Counted from the first letter of the stretch, positions 28,283 through 36,751 are shown. The stretch is 64,000 nucleotides of DNA from Candidatus Gastranaerophilales bacterium (GCA_900766355.1 CAAFVD010000116.1:136808-200807); one strand, 5' to 3'. Notes: generated by a model not told the origin, from the sequence alone. Numbers and translations are program-made.

Positions 28283-29850
28283 AAATTTGAAACCCCATAT
28301 TTTTTTATTGGAGCAAAAATAATTTGATTACCTGTGATTTTATAATCATAATTTTTAAATTTATTTGCCATATTTGAGTCATATAATTTCATAAATATCG
28401 CATCACCAATTGAGTCTGAACCTGAATAATTAATTGTATATTCTGTTAATAAAGAATCGGAACTTCTCATTGATACATTTTTTATACCATCAATATTTTG
28501 TAGTGCCTTATTCATAGTTATTCTTTCAACTGGCATAAAATTACCCTTAATTTGTACAATGTATTCAGAACCGTACATCATACGTTTTCTCCAATAATCT
28601 TGCACTTTTTTAGATAAAACCTCACCTAATTCATTACCAATTTTATTTGCAACGGCGGCTCTTGCTTGATCTGCAGAATTGCCAGCTGCAGTTTCGGTAA
28701 ACGTACCTGAAGCAATAACTTCACCATCTACGGTTGAATAAATTTTAACAAAGACATTACCATCACAAGTGTTTCGACCAGTATTCTCATTTTTACCATT
28801 ATCTGTTATATATGAAACACCTATTGCAAAAAAATCAGCTTTTGCATCTTTTCTTGCAGCTTCAACATATTTAGCTAATTCTGCTGAATTCGCAAGTTTA
28901 TCTGATGAAATTGTATTACCTTTAAAATATTTACTTTTAAACACATCATTATCTAAAGCTCTTATATCATACGTCGTAAAAGAATTCTGCAGTGCAGATT
29001 GTGTATAATTAAGATTTTTGGCTTTTGGCGATAATACATCATATTCTTTTATATTTTGAAAAAACTCATTTTCTTTTTTACTATAATCTACAAAATGACC
29101 ATAAGAAGATTTAGCTCCTGCAGATATTGCTTGCTTATAAGCATTAGCGTTAATATAATTAGTTGAATTATCCTTTTCTGCTTCCTTAATTCTTTTATCA
29201 TAATTATATTTATAAGTTGTAACATCTTTAGTTACAATACTTTTTGATAAATCTGATGGTCTTACAAAAAATTCATCAAGTACAATCATAATAGAATGAG
29301 CTCTAACTGCTTGTGTATTTAAAGCTACTCCTAAATCTGATAACAAAGTTCTAAATTCAGTTTCATCAATAGTTAAATAAACCTTAGCTACATAATTATT
29401 ATCTTTTATTTCTCCTGTAAAATTTTGGTCTATTATAAAAGTACTCGCTTGAGATAGTATGTCATTGAATTTCGCTAGTATCTCCGGATTTTTAGACGCA
29501 TTTATACCTAAAGTTCTATCAATAAGTAGCTTAATTCCAGCTTTTAAAGCATTTTCTTGAGCTTCTGTAACAATAGCAGTTCTAACAGTATTGCTAAGTC
29601 TTTGATCTTGTTTTTTTCGAGTTTCAGCTTGTCTAGATGCTTCTTTAATTTGTTGAGTTTGTATAACTTCTAAATTTGAATTTTTAGCTTTTTTAGACAT
29701 TTTTGTATCTTGTTTGTTTCTAACAGTTTTTATATCATAGCCTGTTAATAAAGCTGAACCTTGCCCCTCAATTTTGATTTCTACTGCATTTGCAATATTG
29801 TATAAATAGCAAGATGCTATCAGTAACAATGCTGTTAATAACTTCTTCAT
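28279..29850 (-). CDS. Exported protein (523 aa), FlgT/LPP20-like N-terminal pattern
   Basis: The protein has a signal peptide (KKLLTALLLIASCYLYNIANA), a helical Lys/Gln-rich stretch (residues about 45-90), and then a pattern of many Ala and Leu (TAIVTEAQENALKAGIKLLIDRTLG), an ILSQASTFI helix and NNYVAKVYLTIDE strand. That order is typical of FlgT N-terminal and LPP20-type periplasmic domains. A second alpha/beta domain near residues 330-430 (KADFFAIGVSYI, VFVKIYSTVDGEVIASGTF) repeats the theme. It starts after an AAGGAG site. The gene lies just downstream of a terminator and must have its own promoter. Function unknown; flagellar or another envelope machine is inference. Confidence 0.6.
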   Translation of the reverse strand: MKKLLTALLLIASCYLYNIANAVEIKIEGQGSALLTGYDIKTVRNKQDTKMSKKAKNSNLEVIQTQQIKEASRQAETRKKQDQRLSNTVRTAIVTEAQENALKAGIKLLIDRTLGINASKNPEILAKFNDILSQASTFIIDQNFTGEIKDNNYVAKVYLTIDETEFRTLLSDLGVALNTQAVRAHSIMIVLDEFFVRPSDLSKSIVTKDVTTYKYNYDKRIKEAEKDNSTNYINANAYKQAISAGAKSSYGHFVDYSKKENEFFQNIKEYDVLSPKAKNLNYTQSALQNSFTTYDIRALDNDVFKSKYFKGNTISSDKLANSAELAKYVEAARKDAKADFFAIGVSYITDNGKNENTGRNTCDGNVFVKIYSTVDGEVIASGTFTETAAGNSADQARAAVANKIGNELGEVLSKKVQDYWRKRMMYGSEYIVQIKGNFMPVERITMNKALQNIDGIKNVSMRSSDSLLTEYTINYSGSDSIGDAIFMKLYDSNMANKFKNYDYKITGNQIIFAPIKKYGVSNL

Positions 29851-29875
29851 ACATACTCCTTATAATTTTGAATAT

Positions 29876-29906
29876 AAAAAGGCAAGATTATTATAATAAT
29901 CTTGCC
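29876..29906 (-). terminator. Terminator of the 236-aa secreted gene
   Basis: A perfect 26-bp palindrome (29881-29906) folds into a hairpin closed by GGCAAG with CTTGCC. On the minus strand it is followed by TTTTTAT, the typical intrinsic terminator pattern. Confidence 0.85.
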
Positions 29907-29922
29907 TCTATTTATTCTTTTT

Positions 29923-30633
29923 CTAAATGTTAGCTTTTTTAGCTTTACTTGTATTAGATTTAGGTAATTTAATTTCTAAGCCTCCTATTTTTGCAACGGC
30001 TACAGCTTGTGTTGTAACATTCTTCAAAGATTTTATGTTATTTTTCAAAATACTTGCTGTCTCTTTTAAACTTGAAAGTTCACTTGCACAAGAAATAGCC
30101 AATGTCGGATTTGTAGAAATGTTCATTGCAATGTTTTTACAATCATTTGCTATATCAACGTATTGGAAACTTGCAACAGCTAGGGCTACAACAGCATTAG
30201 TTATTTCGGTTCTTTTTGTAGCAGATGCAATTTTGATTTTGTTCCCTAATGCTTCTTGGTTTTCTTTTAAAGTTGTTCCATAATCTGACATAATTTTGGC
30301 AACTTTAGCACTCTTTTCAGAGGCACTTAAGTTCTTATTGCTATTAATAGCATTTAGTTTTGCTTTGTATTGAGTCGCTTCATTTTTTGAGGATAATGCT
30401 ACTACTAAAGAATTAAAGGCAGTTTGAACTGTAGTATCTGCTGCAACTAATTTTGTATTAATACTAGATACAGAGCCTTTAACAGATGATGGGCTTAAGG
30501 CTGCAGCAGCATGTGAGACTGTCGATGTAACATTTTTCATCGCACTCATATTTGGAGCCTTTATTTCAAGAGCTTGAGCACTAGAAGTCATTAAAATAGT
30601 TGTGCATAATACTAAAACTAAACTTTTTTTCAT
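29923..30633 (-). CDS. Exported Ala/Lys/Ser-rich helical protein (236 aa)
   Basis: A signal peptide with cut near residue 21 (KKSLVLVLCTTILMTSSAQA) precedes a protein made almost entirely of helix-favouring Ala, Lys, Ser, Asn and Thr. Two Cys (in NDCKNI and ISCASEL) may form a disulphide. No family recognised; a periplasmic or surface helical bundle is likely. It has an AGGAGA site and a sigma-70-type promoter (see below), and its own terminator, so it is monocistronic. Confidence 0.65.
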   Translation of the reverse strand: MKKSLVLVLCTTILMTSSAQALEIKAPNMSAMKNVTSTVSHAAAALSPSSVKGSVSSINTKLVAADTTVQTAFNSLVVALSSKNEATQYKAKLNAINSNKNLSASEKSAKVAKIMSDYGTTLKENQEALGNKIKIASATKRTEITNAVVALAVASFQYVDIANDCKNIAMNISTNPTLAISCASELSSLKETASILKNNIKSLKNVTTQAVAVAKIGGLEIKLPKSNTSKAKKANI

Positions 30634-30667
30634 ACATTTCTCCTATTTAATATATAAAACACCTAAC

Positions 30668-30741
30668 TACGTATTTCATGCGAAGTTTATCAAAAAACTA
30701 TATTCTAGTCAATTATATATTTAGATAAATTACGTATTTTC
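30668..30741. repeat. Two direct copies of TACGTATTTyC between the secreted gene and XRE gene
   Basis: TACGTATTTC at 30668-30677 and TACGTATTTTC at 30731-30741, 63 bp apart. The first lies just past the expected start of the minus-strand transcript. Operators for the neighbouring XRE regulator are plausible; AATTTACG further right (about 30752) may be a weaker third copy. Confidence 0.35.
30684..30712 (-). promoter_or_regulatory. Sigma-70 promoter of the 236-aa secreted gene
   Basis: Read on the minus strand: TTGACT (30712-30707), a 17-bp spacer ending in TGA, then TAAACT (30689-30684). The spacing is optimal and the TG extension supports the call. It leaves a leader of about 45 nt with AGGAGA before the ATG. 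Confidence 0.6.
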
Positions 30742-30813
30742 AACAAAAAATATATCTAATTTACGCTTACTTTTTATCATTTACTCAACTATCATGTTTC
30801 CTAGGAACAATAT

Positions 30814-31119
30814 ATGGATAATAAAAAACTGTTAGGTAGGCGAATAAAAGAATTGAGAAAAAATGCAGGTTTAACACAAGAGAAGCTTGCAGAAATGATT
30901 AATATTGAAACAACTTCATTAAGTGGTATTGAAAGTGGTAGGCATTTCCCATCTTTGCCAACAATAGAAAAAATTGCAAATAGTTTAAATGTAGAATTAA
31001 AAGCTTTATTTGATTTTTATCATCTAAAATCTGTAGAGTTAATGAAAACTGACATTATAAATAATTTAAACAATTTATCCGATGATAAAATTGTGTTCAT
31101 TCATAGATTTTTTGAGTGA
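30814..31119 (+). CDS. XRE-family helix-turn-helix regulator (101 aa)
   Basis: Residues 8-63 form a Cro/C1-type HTH domain (RRIKELRKNAGLTQEKLAEMINIETTSLSGIESGRHFPSLPTI split across the usual five helices). The 37-residue tail is helical and may dimerise. The start ATG has an AGGAA site. It stands divergent from the 236-aa secreted gene with repeated TACGTATTT elements between them, so it may control that gene or itself. Its target is otherwise unknown. Confidence 0.85.
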   Translation: MDNKKLLGRRIKELRKNAGLTQEKLAEMINIETTSLSGIESGRHFPSLPTIEKIANSLNVELKALFDFYHLKSVELMKTDIINNLNNLSDDKIVFIHRFFE

Positions 31120-31174
31120 TGAAATTTTTACTAAAAAACTCTTTATTTACATTTTAGATTAATTTCAAGAATTA

Positions 31175-31183
31175 TGTTAGTAT
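31175..31183 (+). promoter_or_regulatory. Extended -10 promoter of the TrmB-like gene (leaderless)
   Basis: TGT followed by TAGTAT (31178-31183) ends 6 bp before the ATG at 31190. No Shine-Dalgarno is present. Confidence 0.5.
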
Positions 31184-31189
31184 ATTGCT

Positions 31190-32008
31190 ATGGAAAAATT
31201 GATAGACAATCTTAAAGAACTAGGGCTTAACACATACGAATCAAAGGTTTATATTGCGTTATTAAAGAAAAACCCTGCAACAGGATATGAAATCAGCAAA
31301 ATTGCAAATATTCCTCAAGCTAGAACTTATGACACATTAAAAGCTTTGGCATCTAAAAAAATAGTTGTAGCAACAAACTCAAAACCTGTTGAATACTCGC
31401 CTATAAAACCTAAAGAATTAACTAAAAGATTCAAACGAAAAATGGCATCTACTATAGATTATTTAGAAAACCATTTACCAGAAGTAAAAGAGAATTATAA
31501 CGAACCAATACTGTCTATATTTGGTACAACTAATATTCAACAAAAAATTATAGAAATTATTCGTTCCGCAGAAAAAGAAATTTATCTTGAAATTTGGTCA
31601 AAAGATTTTAATTTCATAGAAGAAGAATTAAAAAATGCATATAACAGAAATGTTGAAATTAGAATTGTTGGTTATGACAACCTACAAACCAACTTTGGAC
31701 TTGTTTATGAACACCCTTTTTCTAAAAGCATTGAAAACCATCTTGAAGGAAGAATGATTGCACTAGCTGTCGATTCTAAAGAAGGTGTTATCGGCAAAAT
31801 ATTTTCACAAAAATCAAATTCTACCAGTATTTTATGGACACAAAACGAAAATTTTCTTTTTCTGATAAAAGAATTCATTGTGCATGATATGTACTTATTA
31901 GATGTACAAACAAACTTGTTTGACGAAATGAAATACACTTATGGCAAAGGTTTGAAGCATCTACACGACAAGATTTTAGGTTCTAACAATATTTATAATA
32001 CTAAATAA
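31190..32008 (+). CDS. TrmB-family transcriptional regulator
   Basis: The N-terminal 80 residues are a winged helix of TrmB type (LGLNTYESKVYIALLKKNPATGYEISKIANIPQARTYDTL is the recognisable run, described here in part), followed by a coiled stretch and a C-terminal phospholipase D-like ligand/dimer domain (IIRSAEKEIYLEIW). TrmB proteins control sugar uptake genes in archaea and other genes in bacteria; a sugar ligand is not proven here. No transporter is adjacent. The gene converges on the RipA-like gene with an 8-bp overlap. Confidence 0.8.
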   Translation: MEKLIDNLKELGLNTYESKVYIALLKKNPATGYEISKIANIPQARTYDTLKALASKKIVVATNSKPVEYSPIKPKELTKRFKRKMASTIDYLENHLPEVKENYNEPILSIFGTTNIQQKIIEIIRSAEKEIYLEIWSKDFNFIEEELKNAYNRNVEIRIVGYDNLQTNFGLVYEHPFSKSIENHLEGRMIALAVDSKEGVIGKIFSQKSNSTSILWTQNENFLFLIKEFIVHDMYLLDVQTNLFDEMKYTYGKGLKHLHDKILGSNNIYNTK

Positions 32009-32474
32009 AAGGTCTTAAAATCATCGGTATAAGTTCATCTATCAAAGATATGAAAAATACGATAAACATAATTATCGCAAATATTTTTTGCATATCAGAG
32101 AATAAAAATTCTTTTTTATTCTTTCTCATATCTTCAATACCGTTATGCTCCATTTTAAAAGGTTGTACAGGTAGTTGTTTTTCAATTTCCTCTAAAACTT
32201 TGGCAAACTTAACTTTGATAAGTAGATTGTAAGAATCCATATTCAACCACCACAAAATACAAACACCCATACCTACAATAGAAAATATAAAAGGTAAAGA
32301 GAGTGCATATACAAATATGACATTTTTAGAAAGATTAACCAATAGTAACAATACAATTACTAAAACCATATAGAAACGGTTTACACCAAAACTTCTTTTT
32401 ATAAAACTATCTTTTTGTTCTGCATATAATTTATATTGTTGCATAACTAGGTTTAATCTTTCAGATTCGTACAT
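32001..32474 (-). CDS. RipA-like membrane protein (157 aa)
   Basis: The N-terminus (MYESERLNLVMQQYKLYAEQ), two close membrane segments (VLVIVLLLLVNLSKNVIF and ALSLPFIFSIVGMGVCILWW), then a cytoplasmic LIKVKFAKVLEEIEKQLPVQPF motif and a third membrane segment near the C-terminus (IFAIIMFIVFFISLI) resemble the RipA octameric membrane protein family. This is from memory. It lies between the TrmB-like gene and ftsH; 14 bp separate it from ftsH, so it may be read through from ftsH. Confidence 0.6.
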   Translation of the reverse strand: MYESERLNLVMQQYKLYAEQKDSFIKRSFGVNRFYMVLVIVLLLLVNLSKNVIFVYALSLPFIFSIVGMGVCILWWLNMDSYNLLIKVKFAKVLEEIEKQLPVQPFKMEHNGIEDMRKNKKEFLFSDMQKIFAIIMFIVFFISLIDELIPMILRPFI

Positions 32475-32488
32475 AAATATTATCCTTC

Positions 32489-34372
32489 CTAATAATTATT
32501 TCTGCGATTATAAACTTCATTCATCAATTCATCAAAATCTTTTTCATCAAGAGTTTCTCTTTCTAGCAACGATTTTGAAATAAATTCTAACATATCACGA
32601 TTTTCTGATAATAAGTGTTTTGCAATATCATATCTTTCATCGATGATGCGTTTAACTTCTTTATCTATATCAGCCGCAATTTCTTCTGAGAAGTTTCTTG
32701 TATGACCGAAATCACGTCCCATAAACACATGTTCTTCAGATTTGCCATAGGTTAAGTTACCCATTTTGTCACTCATACCGTATGCAGTAACCATTTTTCG
32801 TGCGATATCAGAAACTTTTTCAAGGTCATTAGATGCACCTGTAGTTACAGAATCACTACCATATATAATTTCTTCAGCAACTCTACCACCCAATGTCATT
32901 GTAATCCTATCTAACAACTGAGATTTTTTCATTGTTAAATAATCTTTTTCAGGCAATGTCATAGTAATACCAAGAGCCATACCTCTAGGTATAATAGAAA
33001 CTTTATGTAGAGGGTCACAGTTATCAAGAAGTTTTGCTAATAAAGCATGACCGACTTCGTGATAAGCAGTATTTGTTTTTTCTTCTTCTGAAATAATACG
33101 ACTTTTCTTTTCTGGTCCAGCCATAACTTTATCAATAGCTTCTTCCAAATCCTGCATTGTTATTTCTGTTTGGTCATGTCGTGCGGCTAACAAAGCTGCC
33201 TCATTAAGCAAGTTTTGTAAATCTGCACCTGTAAAACCAGGGGTTCTCTTTGCTAATATTTTCAAATCAACTTCTGATGCTAAAGGTTTGTTTGTCGCAT
33301 GGACATTTAAAATTTGTTCTCTGCCTAAGATGTCAGGCTTATTTATCACTATTTGTCTATCAAAACGACCTGGTCTTAATAACGCATTATCTAAAATGTC
33401 AGGTCTGTTTGTAGCTGCTATAACAATAATGTTTGTATTTTTATCAAACCCGTCCATCTCAACAAGTAATTGATTAAGAGTTTGTTCACGTTCATCGTGT
33501 CCACCACCAAGACCAGCACCACGTTGACGACCAACGGCATCTATTTCATCAATAAATATAATACAAGGTTGATGTTTTTTTGCTTGGTCAAACAAATCTC
33601 TTACACGACTAGCACCAACACCAACAAACATTTCAACGAAATCAGAACCACTTATTGAGAAAAATGGAACACCAGCTTCTCCAGCAACAGCTTTTGCCAT
33701 AAGAGTTTTACCAGTACCTGGAGCACCAACTAAAAGTACACCTTTTGGTATTTTTGCACCTAACTTAAGATATTTTTCACCATGCTTTAAGAAATCAACA
33801 ATTTCTTCAAGTTCTTTCTTTTCTTCGTCTATACCTGCAACATCATCAAAAGTTGTTTTTACCTTACTATCTAATAGCATTTTAGCCTTGCTTTTACCAA
33901 AAGACATGGCTTGAGAACCACCAGCTTGAATACTTTTGGCCATTACAACTAAAAATATAATAAATAATAAAGGCAACACTAATGAACCAAAAATATTTAT
34001 CATTTGAGAAGATTCACTAGGCTTTTTAACACTTATATTAACTTTTGCAAGTTCTAATTTCTTCATAATATCAGAATTTTGAGGAATCAAAACATGATAC
34101 TGTAAAGTAGGAGAAGTCTTAGAAACCCCGTATAAAGGATTAACCTGTTGAGTTTTAGTAGGAACTTCTTGCTTAATTGGTAGAGCAAGAAGTGAATCTT
34201 TATCCATTTGAACACTCTTAATTTCTCCAACTTGAAGTTTTTGCACAAACTCAGTATAAGTTAATTCTTTTGTATTTGTAGTTGGCCCGCTAAAAAGCAT
34301 TGAAACAAATGCAAGAACCATAACACCTAAAATAACATACATGCCAACGGATTGACTTTTATTCATAAGCAC
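32489..34372 (-). CDS. ftsH: ATP-dependent zinc metalloprotease FtsH
   Basis: FtsH is the membrane AAA+ protease that degrades misfolded and regulatory proteins. The 627-aa protein has two N-terminal membrane segments flanking a periplasmic domain (about residues 8-28 and 124-145), Walker A GAPGTGKT, Walker B CIIFIDEIDAVG, second region of homology with RPGRFDRQ, and the zinc site HEVGH in YHEVGHALL. Start ATG has GAGGAG. Single gene with the small RipA-like gene downstream. Confidence 0.97.
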   Translation of the reverse strand: MLMNKSQSVGMYVILGVMVLAFVSMLFSGPTTNTKELTYTEFVQKLQVGEIKSVQMDKDSLLALPIKQEVPTKTQQVNPLYGVSKTSPTLQYHVLIPQNSDIMKKLELAKVNISVKKPSESSQMINIFGSLVLPLLFIIFLVVMAKSIQAGGSQAMSFGKSKAKMLLDSKVKTTFDDVAGIDEEKKELEEIVDFLKHGEKYLKLGAKIPKGVLLVGAPGTGKTLMAKAVAGEAGVPFFSISGSDFVEMFVGVGASRVRDLFDQAKKHQPCIIFIDEIDAVGRQRGAGLGGGHDEREQTLNQLLVEMDGFDKNTNIIVIAATNRPDILDNALLRPGRFDRQIVINKPDILGREQILNVHATNKPLASEVDLKILAKRTPGFTGADLQNLLNEAALLAARHDQTEITMQDLEEAIDKVMAGPEKKSRIISEEEKTNTAYHEVGHALLAKLLDNCDPLHKVSIIPRGMALGITMTLPEKDYLTMKKSQLLDRITMTLGGRVAEEIIYGSDSVTTGASNDLEKVSDIARKMVTAYGMSDKMGNLTYGKSEEHVFMGRDFGHTRNFSEEIAADIDKEVKRIIDERYDIAKHLLSENRDMLEFISKSLLERETLDEKDFDELMNEVYNRRNNY

Positions 34373-34452
34373 TCCTCATAAATATATTTACTCTATGAGT
34401 ATAACAAAAACATATAAATTATAGTAGTTTGAAAAAACAAAATAAAAAACAC

Positions 34453-34480
34453 TTTACAAAAAAAAATCACCATGTACAAT
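34453..34480 (+). promoter_or_regulatory. Promoter of tRNA-Ala
   Basis: TTTACA (34453-34458), 16-bp spacer, TACAAT (34475-34480). The tRNA starts about 49 nt further on. Confidence 0.5.
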
Positions 34481-34528
34481 AATAAATGTGGTCGGAAGAA
34501 AAACCGATTGCAGACCAAAAACTCGAAT

Positions 34529-34604
34529 GGGGGTTTAGCTCAGCTGGTAGAGCACCTGCTTTGCACGCAGGGGGTCAGGAGTTCGAATCTCCTAACCTCC
34601 ACCA
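34529..34604 (+). tRNA. tRNA-Ala(UGC)
   Basis: A 76-nt cloverleaf with a 7-bp acceptor stem (GGGGGTT with AACCTCC) containing the G3-U70 pair that identifies alanine tRNAs, D-arm GCTCAGCTGGTAGAGC, anticodon loop TTTGCAC (anticodon TGC), T-arm with GTTCGAATC, discriminator A and an encoded CCA. It stands alone with its own promoter and terminator, at the left edge of the accessory island. Confidence 0.97.
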
Positions 34605-34605
34605 T

Positions 34606-34643
34606 AAAAAACAGAACAACAAATGTTGTTCTGTTTTTTATTA
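34606..34643 (+). terminator. Terminator of tRNA-Ala
   Basis: AAAAAACAGAACAAC (34606-34620) pairs with GTTGTTCTGTTTTTT (34625-34639) around an AAAT loop, with the T-run inside the right arm. Confidence 0.85.
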
Positions 34644-34700
34644 TGCAATGTTAAGATTTAATGAGAATCTCCCAAAATACGTTTAGCATTTTCTAGGAGT

Positions 34701-34790
34701 TGTGCAAGTGAGTTGAGACTGAAATGACCACAATAGCTATAAATTGACAATGATATTGAGAAAAAGTGACAAGGGATTTTGAGAAAATCA
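34701..34790. mobile_element. Possible relic of an IS21-type transposon end
   Basis: Starting at TGTGCAAGTGAG (34701), the stretch holds two imperfect direct copies of TGACAAnGnnATTTTGAGAAAA-like sequence at 34745-34764 and 34767-34787, and a weaker similar segment before them. Repeats of TGACA...TTTTGAGAAAA near the tip are typical for IS21-family ends. No transposase gene is nearby, so if correct it is a solo end. Recalled resemblance only. This stretch (34644-34867) holds no gene. Confidence 0.3.
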
Positions 34791-34802
34791 AATTAAATAA
34801 TT

Positions 34803-34834
34803 AAAACGAATGGTTATCAAAAAACATTCGTTTT
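34803..34834 (-). terminator. Hairpin terminator after the DGQHR gene
   Basis: AAAACGAATG (34803-34812) and CATTCGTTTT (34825-34834) form a 10-bp stem with a 12-nt loop. On the minus strand it is followed by an AT-rich run after TTTT, and it sits 34 bp past the DGQHR stop. It can also work on the plus strand. Confidence 0.65.
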
Positions 34835-34867
34835 ATTATAATATCTTGTTTGTCATTTATGTGTATA

Positions 34868-36166
34868 TTAATTTTCTTGTTTTAATTCTGCATAGGATAT
34901 TTTGCCGCTTAAATATTTATAAAATTTACTCATTCCAGCCTCTCCTCTTTCAAAAATTTTTCTAGTTGATGAAAAATCTGAATCTTGTATTTCAAATTTT
35001 TCAAATACTTTAAAGAAATCTTCAGTGGCAGGCTTTTCTTTATTAAGCGAAGGGTATACATCTCTTAAGTATCTCATAAGAGCCCTAAAACAATTATTTT
35101 TCGGCAATAAATAATTATCAATATCTTCCCAAGCGTTTGGCCATCTCCTTTTTATTGCTTCAAAATAATTCCATATTACATCTAACATTTCGCCATCTTT
35201 TTTGTTTTCAAATAAATTTCTAAATACAAATATTTCTTTTTCTGCATCAGTATGTTCCAAATATTTTACCTTTCCAATTAAAGCTTTTCTTTTTAGAATA
35301 TCACGTTCTTTTAAAGGTTCTTTAGAAATCATTTTGATTAGAGATTCAACAAAAGTAGCTTGAGTGATTGGTTCAAAGTTCTTTCTACCAGCAGTTTTAC
35401 AGCCTAACATTTTTATCCTATGATACAAAGGAGAATTAATAGAATTGTCTAAAAGCTTCGCAATATTATGACATACGCTTTGTGGGGTTCTTGCTTCTGT
35501 ATATTCTTCTAAGTTATAAACAAGACTCTTATTCACCTTTGTTTGAGCTAAATTAATAGTGCCAAATAATTGAGCCTGACTATATAAATCATAACCAACA
35601 AATATGACAACATTCAACTCAAAATTTTCTAATTTTTCAAGAATTTCTTCATTTTGAGTTGAATCATCAGTATCAAATAAAGTTCTTTGAGAAGTTTTTA
35701 TTGAATTAATAGCATATTCTAATCCTGCAAGTCTATGTTGTCCATCTAGTATTTTGGCGATTCCATTGTAATAATAATTTTTAATAGATTCATCTTTGGT
35801 TGAAGATATAAATCCCAAGTTTATCCTTTCTTCTATTTCCTCTTTGGATAAAGGTTTTAATGTTAAAACAATGCTACCATCATTATTTTCAGTTATTTCG
35901 GTACAGTCTTCTGTTACAGATAATATTATAGAAGTTGGAAATGATGCATCAATTTCTTGTACATATTGAGCAATCTGCTTAACCCTAAGAGGCTTTAGTT
36001 CTCGTTGTATTCCCAAATAAGAAGATTTATTAGAAGTTTCATCTTTTAAACGCATTCTGTCAACGTAAGAAATCTCTAATAAATTCTTTGCTTTAATAGA
36101 AGCAATGTAAAAACTTCCAATATTTTGTGAAACCTTTATAACGTTTAAATTTAAACAATTATTCAT
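34868..36166 (-). CDS. DGQHR-domain protein (DndB-like), 432 aa
   Basis: The protein has the signature ILDGQHRLAGLEYAI near residue 135, followed by FGTINLAQTKVNKSLVYNL, as in the DGQHR family that includes DndB, the repressor of the DNA phosphorothioation operon. No dnd or ssp modification genes are in the window. It starts 8 bp inside the end of the upstream 4-TM gene, so the two are made together. Its place beside a DpnII restriction system on a likely island suggests defence against phages or plasmids, but this is inference. Confidence 0.75.
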   Translation of the reverse strand: MNNCLNLNVIKVSQNIGSFYIASIKAKNLLEISYVDRMRLKDETSNKSSYLGIQRELKPLRVKQIAQYVQEIDASFPTSIILSVTEDCTEITENNDGSIVLTLKPLSKEEIEERINLGFISSTKDESIKNYYYNGIAKILDGQHRLAGLEYAINSIKTSQRTLFDTDDSTQNEEILEKLENFELNVVIFVGYDLYSQAQLFGTINLAQTKVNKSLVYNLEEYTEARTPQSVCHNIAKLLDNSINSPLYHRIKMLGCKTAGRKNFEPITQATFVESLIKMISKEPLKERDILKRKALIGKVKYLEHTDAEKEIFVFRNLFENKKDGEMLDVIWNYFEAIKRRWPNAWEDIDNYLLPKNNCFRALMRYLRDVYPSLNKEKPATEDFFKVFEKFEIQDSDFSSTRKIFERGEAGMSKFYKYLSGKISYAELKQEN

Positions 36167-36701
36167 TTTTACCTCTTAAGTTATCTGAATTAGATGCAAT
36201 ATCTTTTATTGCTTTATCATTTTTTGCATATTTTAAACATTCTTCTTCGTCATTAAATATGCTTTTTCCAAGCAATCCTATTGGAAACAATGAAAAGAAA
36301 ACTAAACATATAAAACTCTTATTGTTTAACTCAATACTTTCATCAATTAAAGCAATAAACAATGCCATTATTAAGCAGTTTGCCCATGTTGTAATTAAAA
36401 AGACTTTGCCTGTTTCTTTTTTAGTAAATATTGCAATCAATGGCGGAACAAGAAATGCATATATGTATGTGTATAAAGAATAAAAAGTGATTTTGTTTTG
36501 CACATCTTGTATAATTAATGCTAAGTCAATACCGTTAATCAAGAAAGAATTTAAATTTACAGCAATACTTTTTATAAGAATGATTATTATTGGTAAAAAA
36601 GTAAAAATAATAGTAAATACTAATTTACTTAACGTGTTAAAAACACATTCCCAAAAAATTTTAGAAGTAACTTTTGAAATAAAATCATCCATAGACATCA
36701 T
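36159..36701 (-). CDS. Four-TM membrane protein coupled to DGQHR protein (180 aa)
   Basis: No family recognised. Four hydrophobic segments are visible (about residues 27-50, 70-91, 97-118 and 128-148), followed by a 30-residue charged cytoplasmic tail (FNDEEECLKYAKNDKA). It precedes and overlaps the DGQHR gene by 8 bp. A -10 TATAAT lies 6 bp before the first ATG with no Shine-Dalgarno, so its message is probably leaderless. Two ATG codons are adjacent at the start (36701 and 36698). Confidence 0.65.
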   Translation of the reverse strand: MMSMDDFISKVTSKIFWECVFNTLSKLVFTIIFTFLPIIIILIKSIAVNLNSFLINGIDLALIIQDVQNKITFYSLYTYIYAFLVPPLIAIFTKKETGKVFLITTWANCLIMALFIALIDESIELNNKSFICLVFFSLFPIGLLGKSIFNDEEECLKYAKNDKAIKDIASNSDNLRGKNE

Positions 36702-36707
36702 GTAAAT

Positions 36708-36713
36708 ATTATA
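36708..36713 (-). promoter_or_regulatory. -10 element of the 4-TM/DGQHR operon (leaderless)
   Basis: On the minus strand TATAAT ends 6 bp before the ATG at 36701. The divergent dpnA promoter starts 24 bp further right, so the R-M operon and this pair share one short divergent control region. Confidence 0.5.
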
Positions 36714-36736
36714 CTATAAAATCTTATATATATTAG

Positions 36737-36745
36737 TGGTATAAT
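36737..36745 (+). promoter_or_regulatory. Extended -10 promoter of the DpnII-type operon (leaderless)
   Basis: TGG followed by TATAAT (36740-36745) ends 6 bp before the dpnA ATG at 36752. No Shine-Dalgarno is present. Confidence 0.6.
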
Positions 36746-36751
36746 AAATCC

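Noticed and set aside
29927..30283. 118-aa plus-strand ORF opposite the 236-aa secreted gene
   Set aside because: Hydrophobic translation arises from the complement of Ala/Lys codons; the minus frame has signal peptide, promoter, Shine-Dalgarno and terminator.
34472..34686. Two overlapping ORFs covering the tRNA-Ala
   Set aside because: They are frames through the tRNA and its terminator; the cloverleaf explains the sequence.
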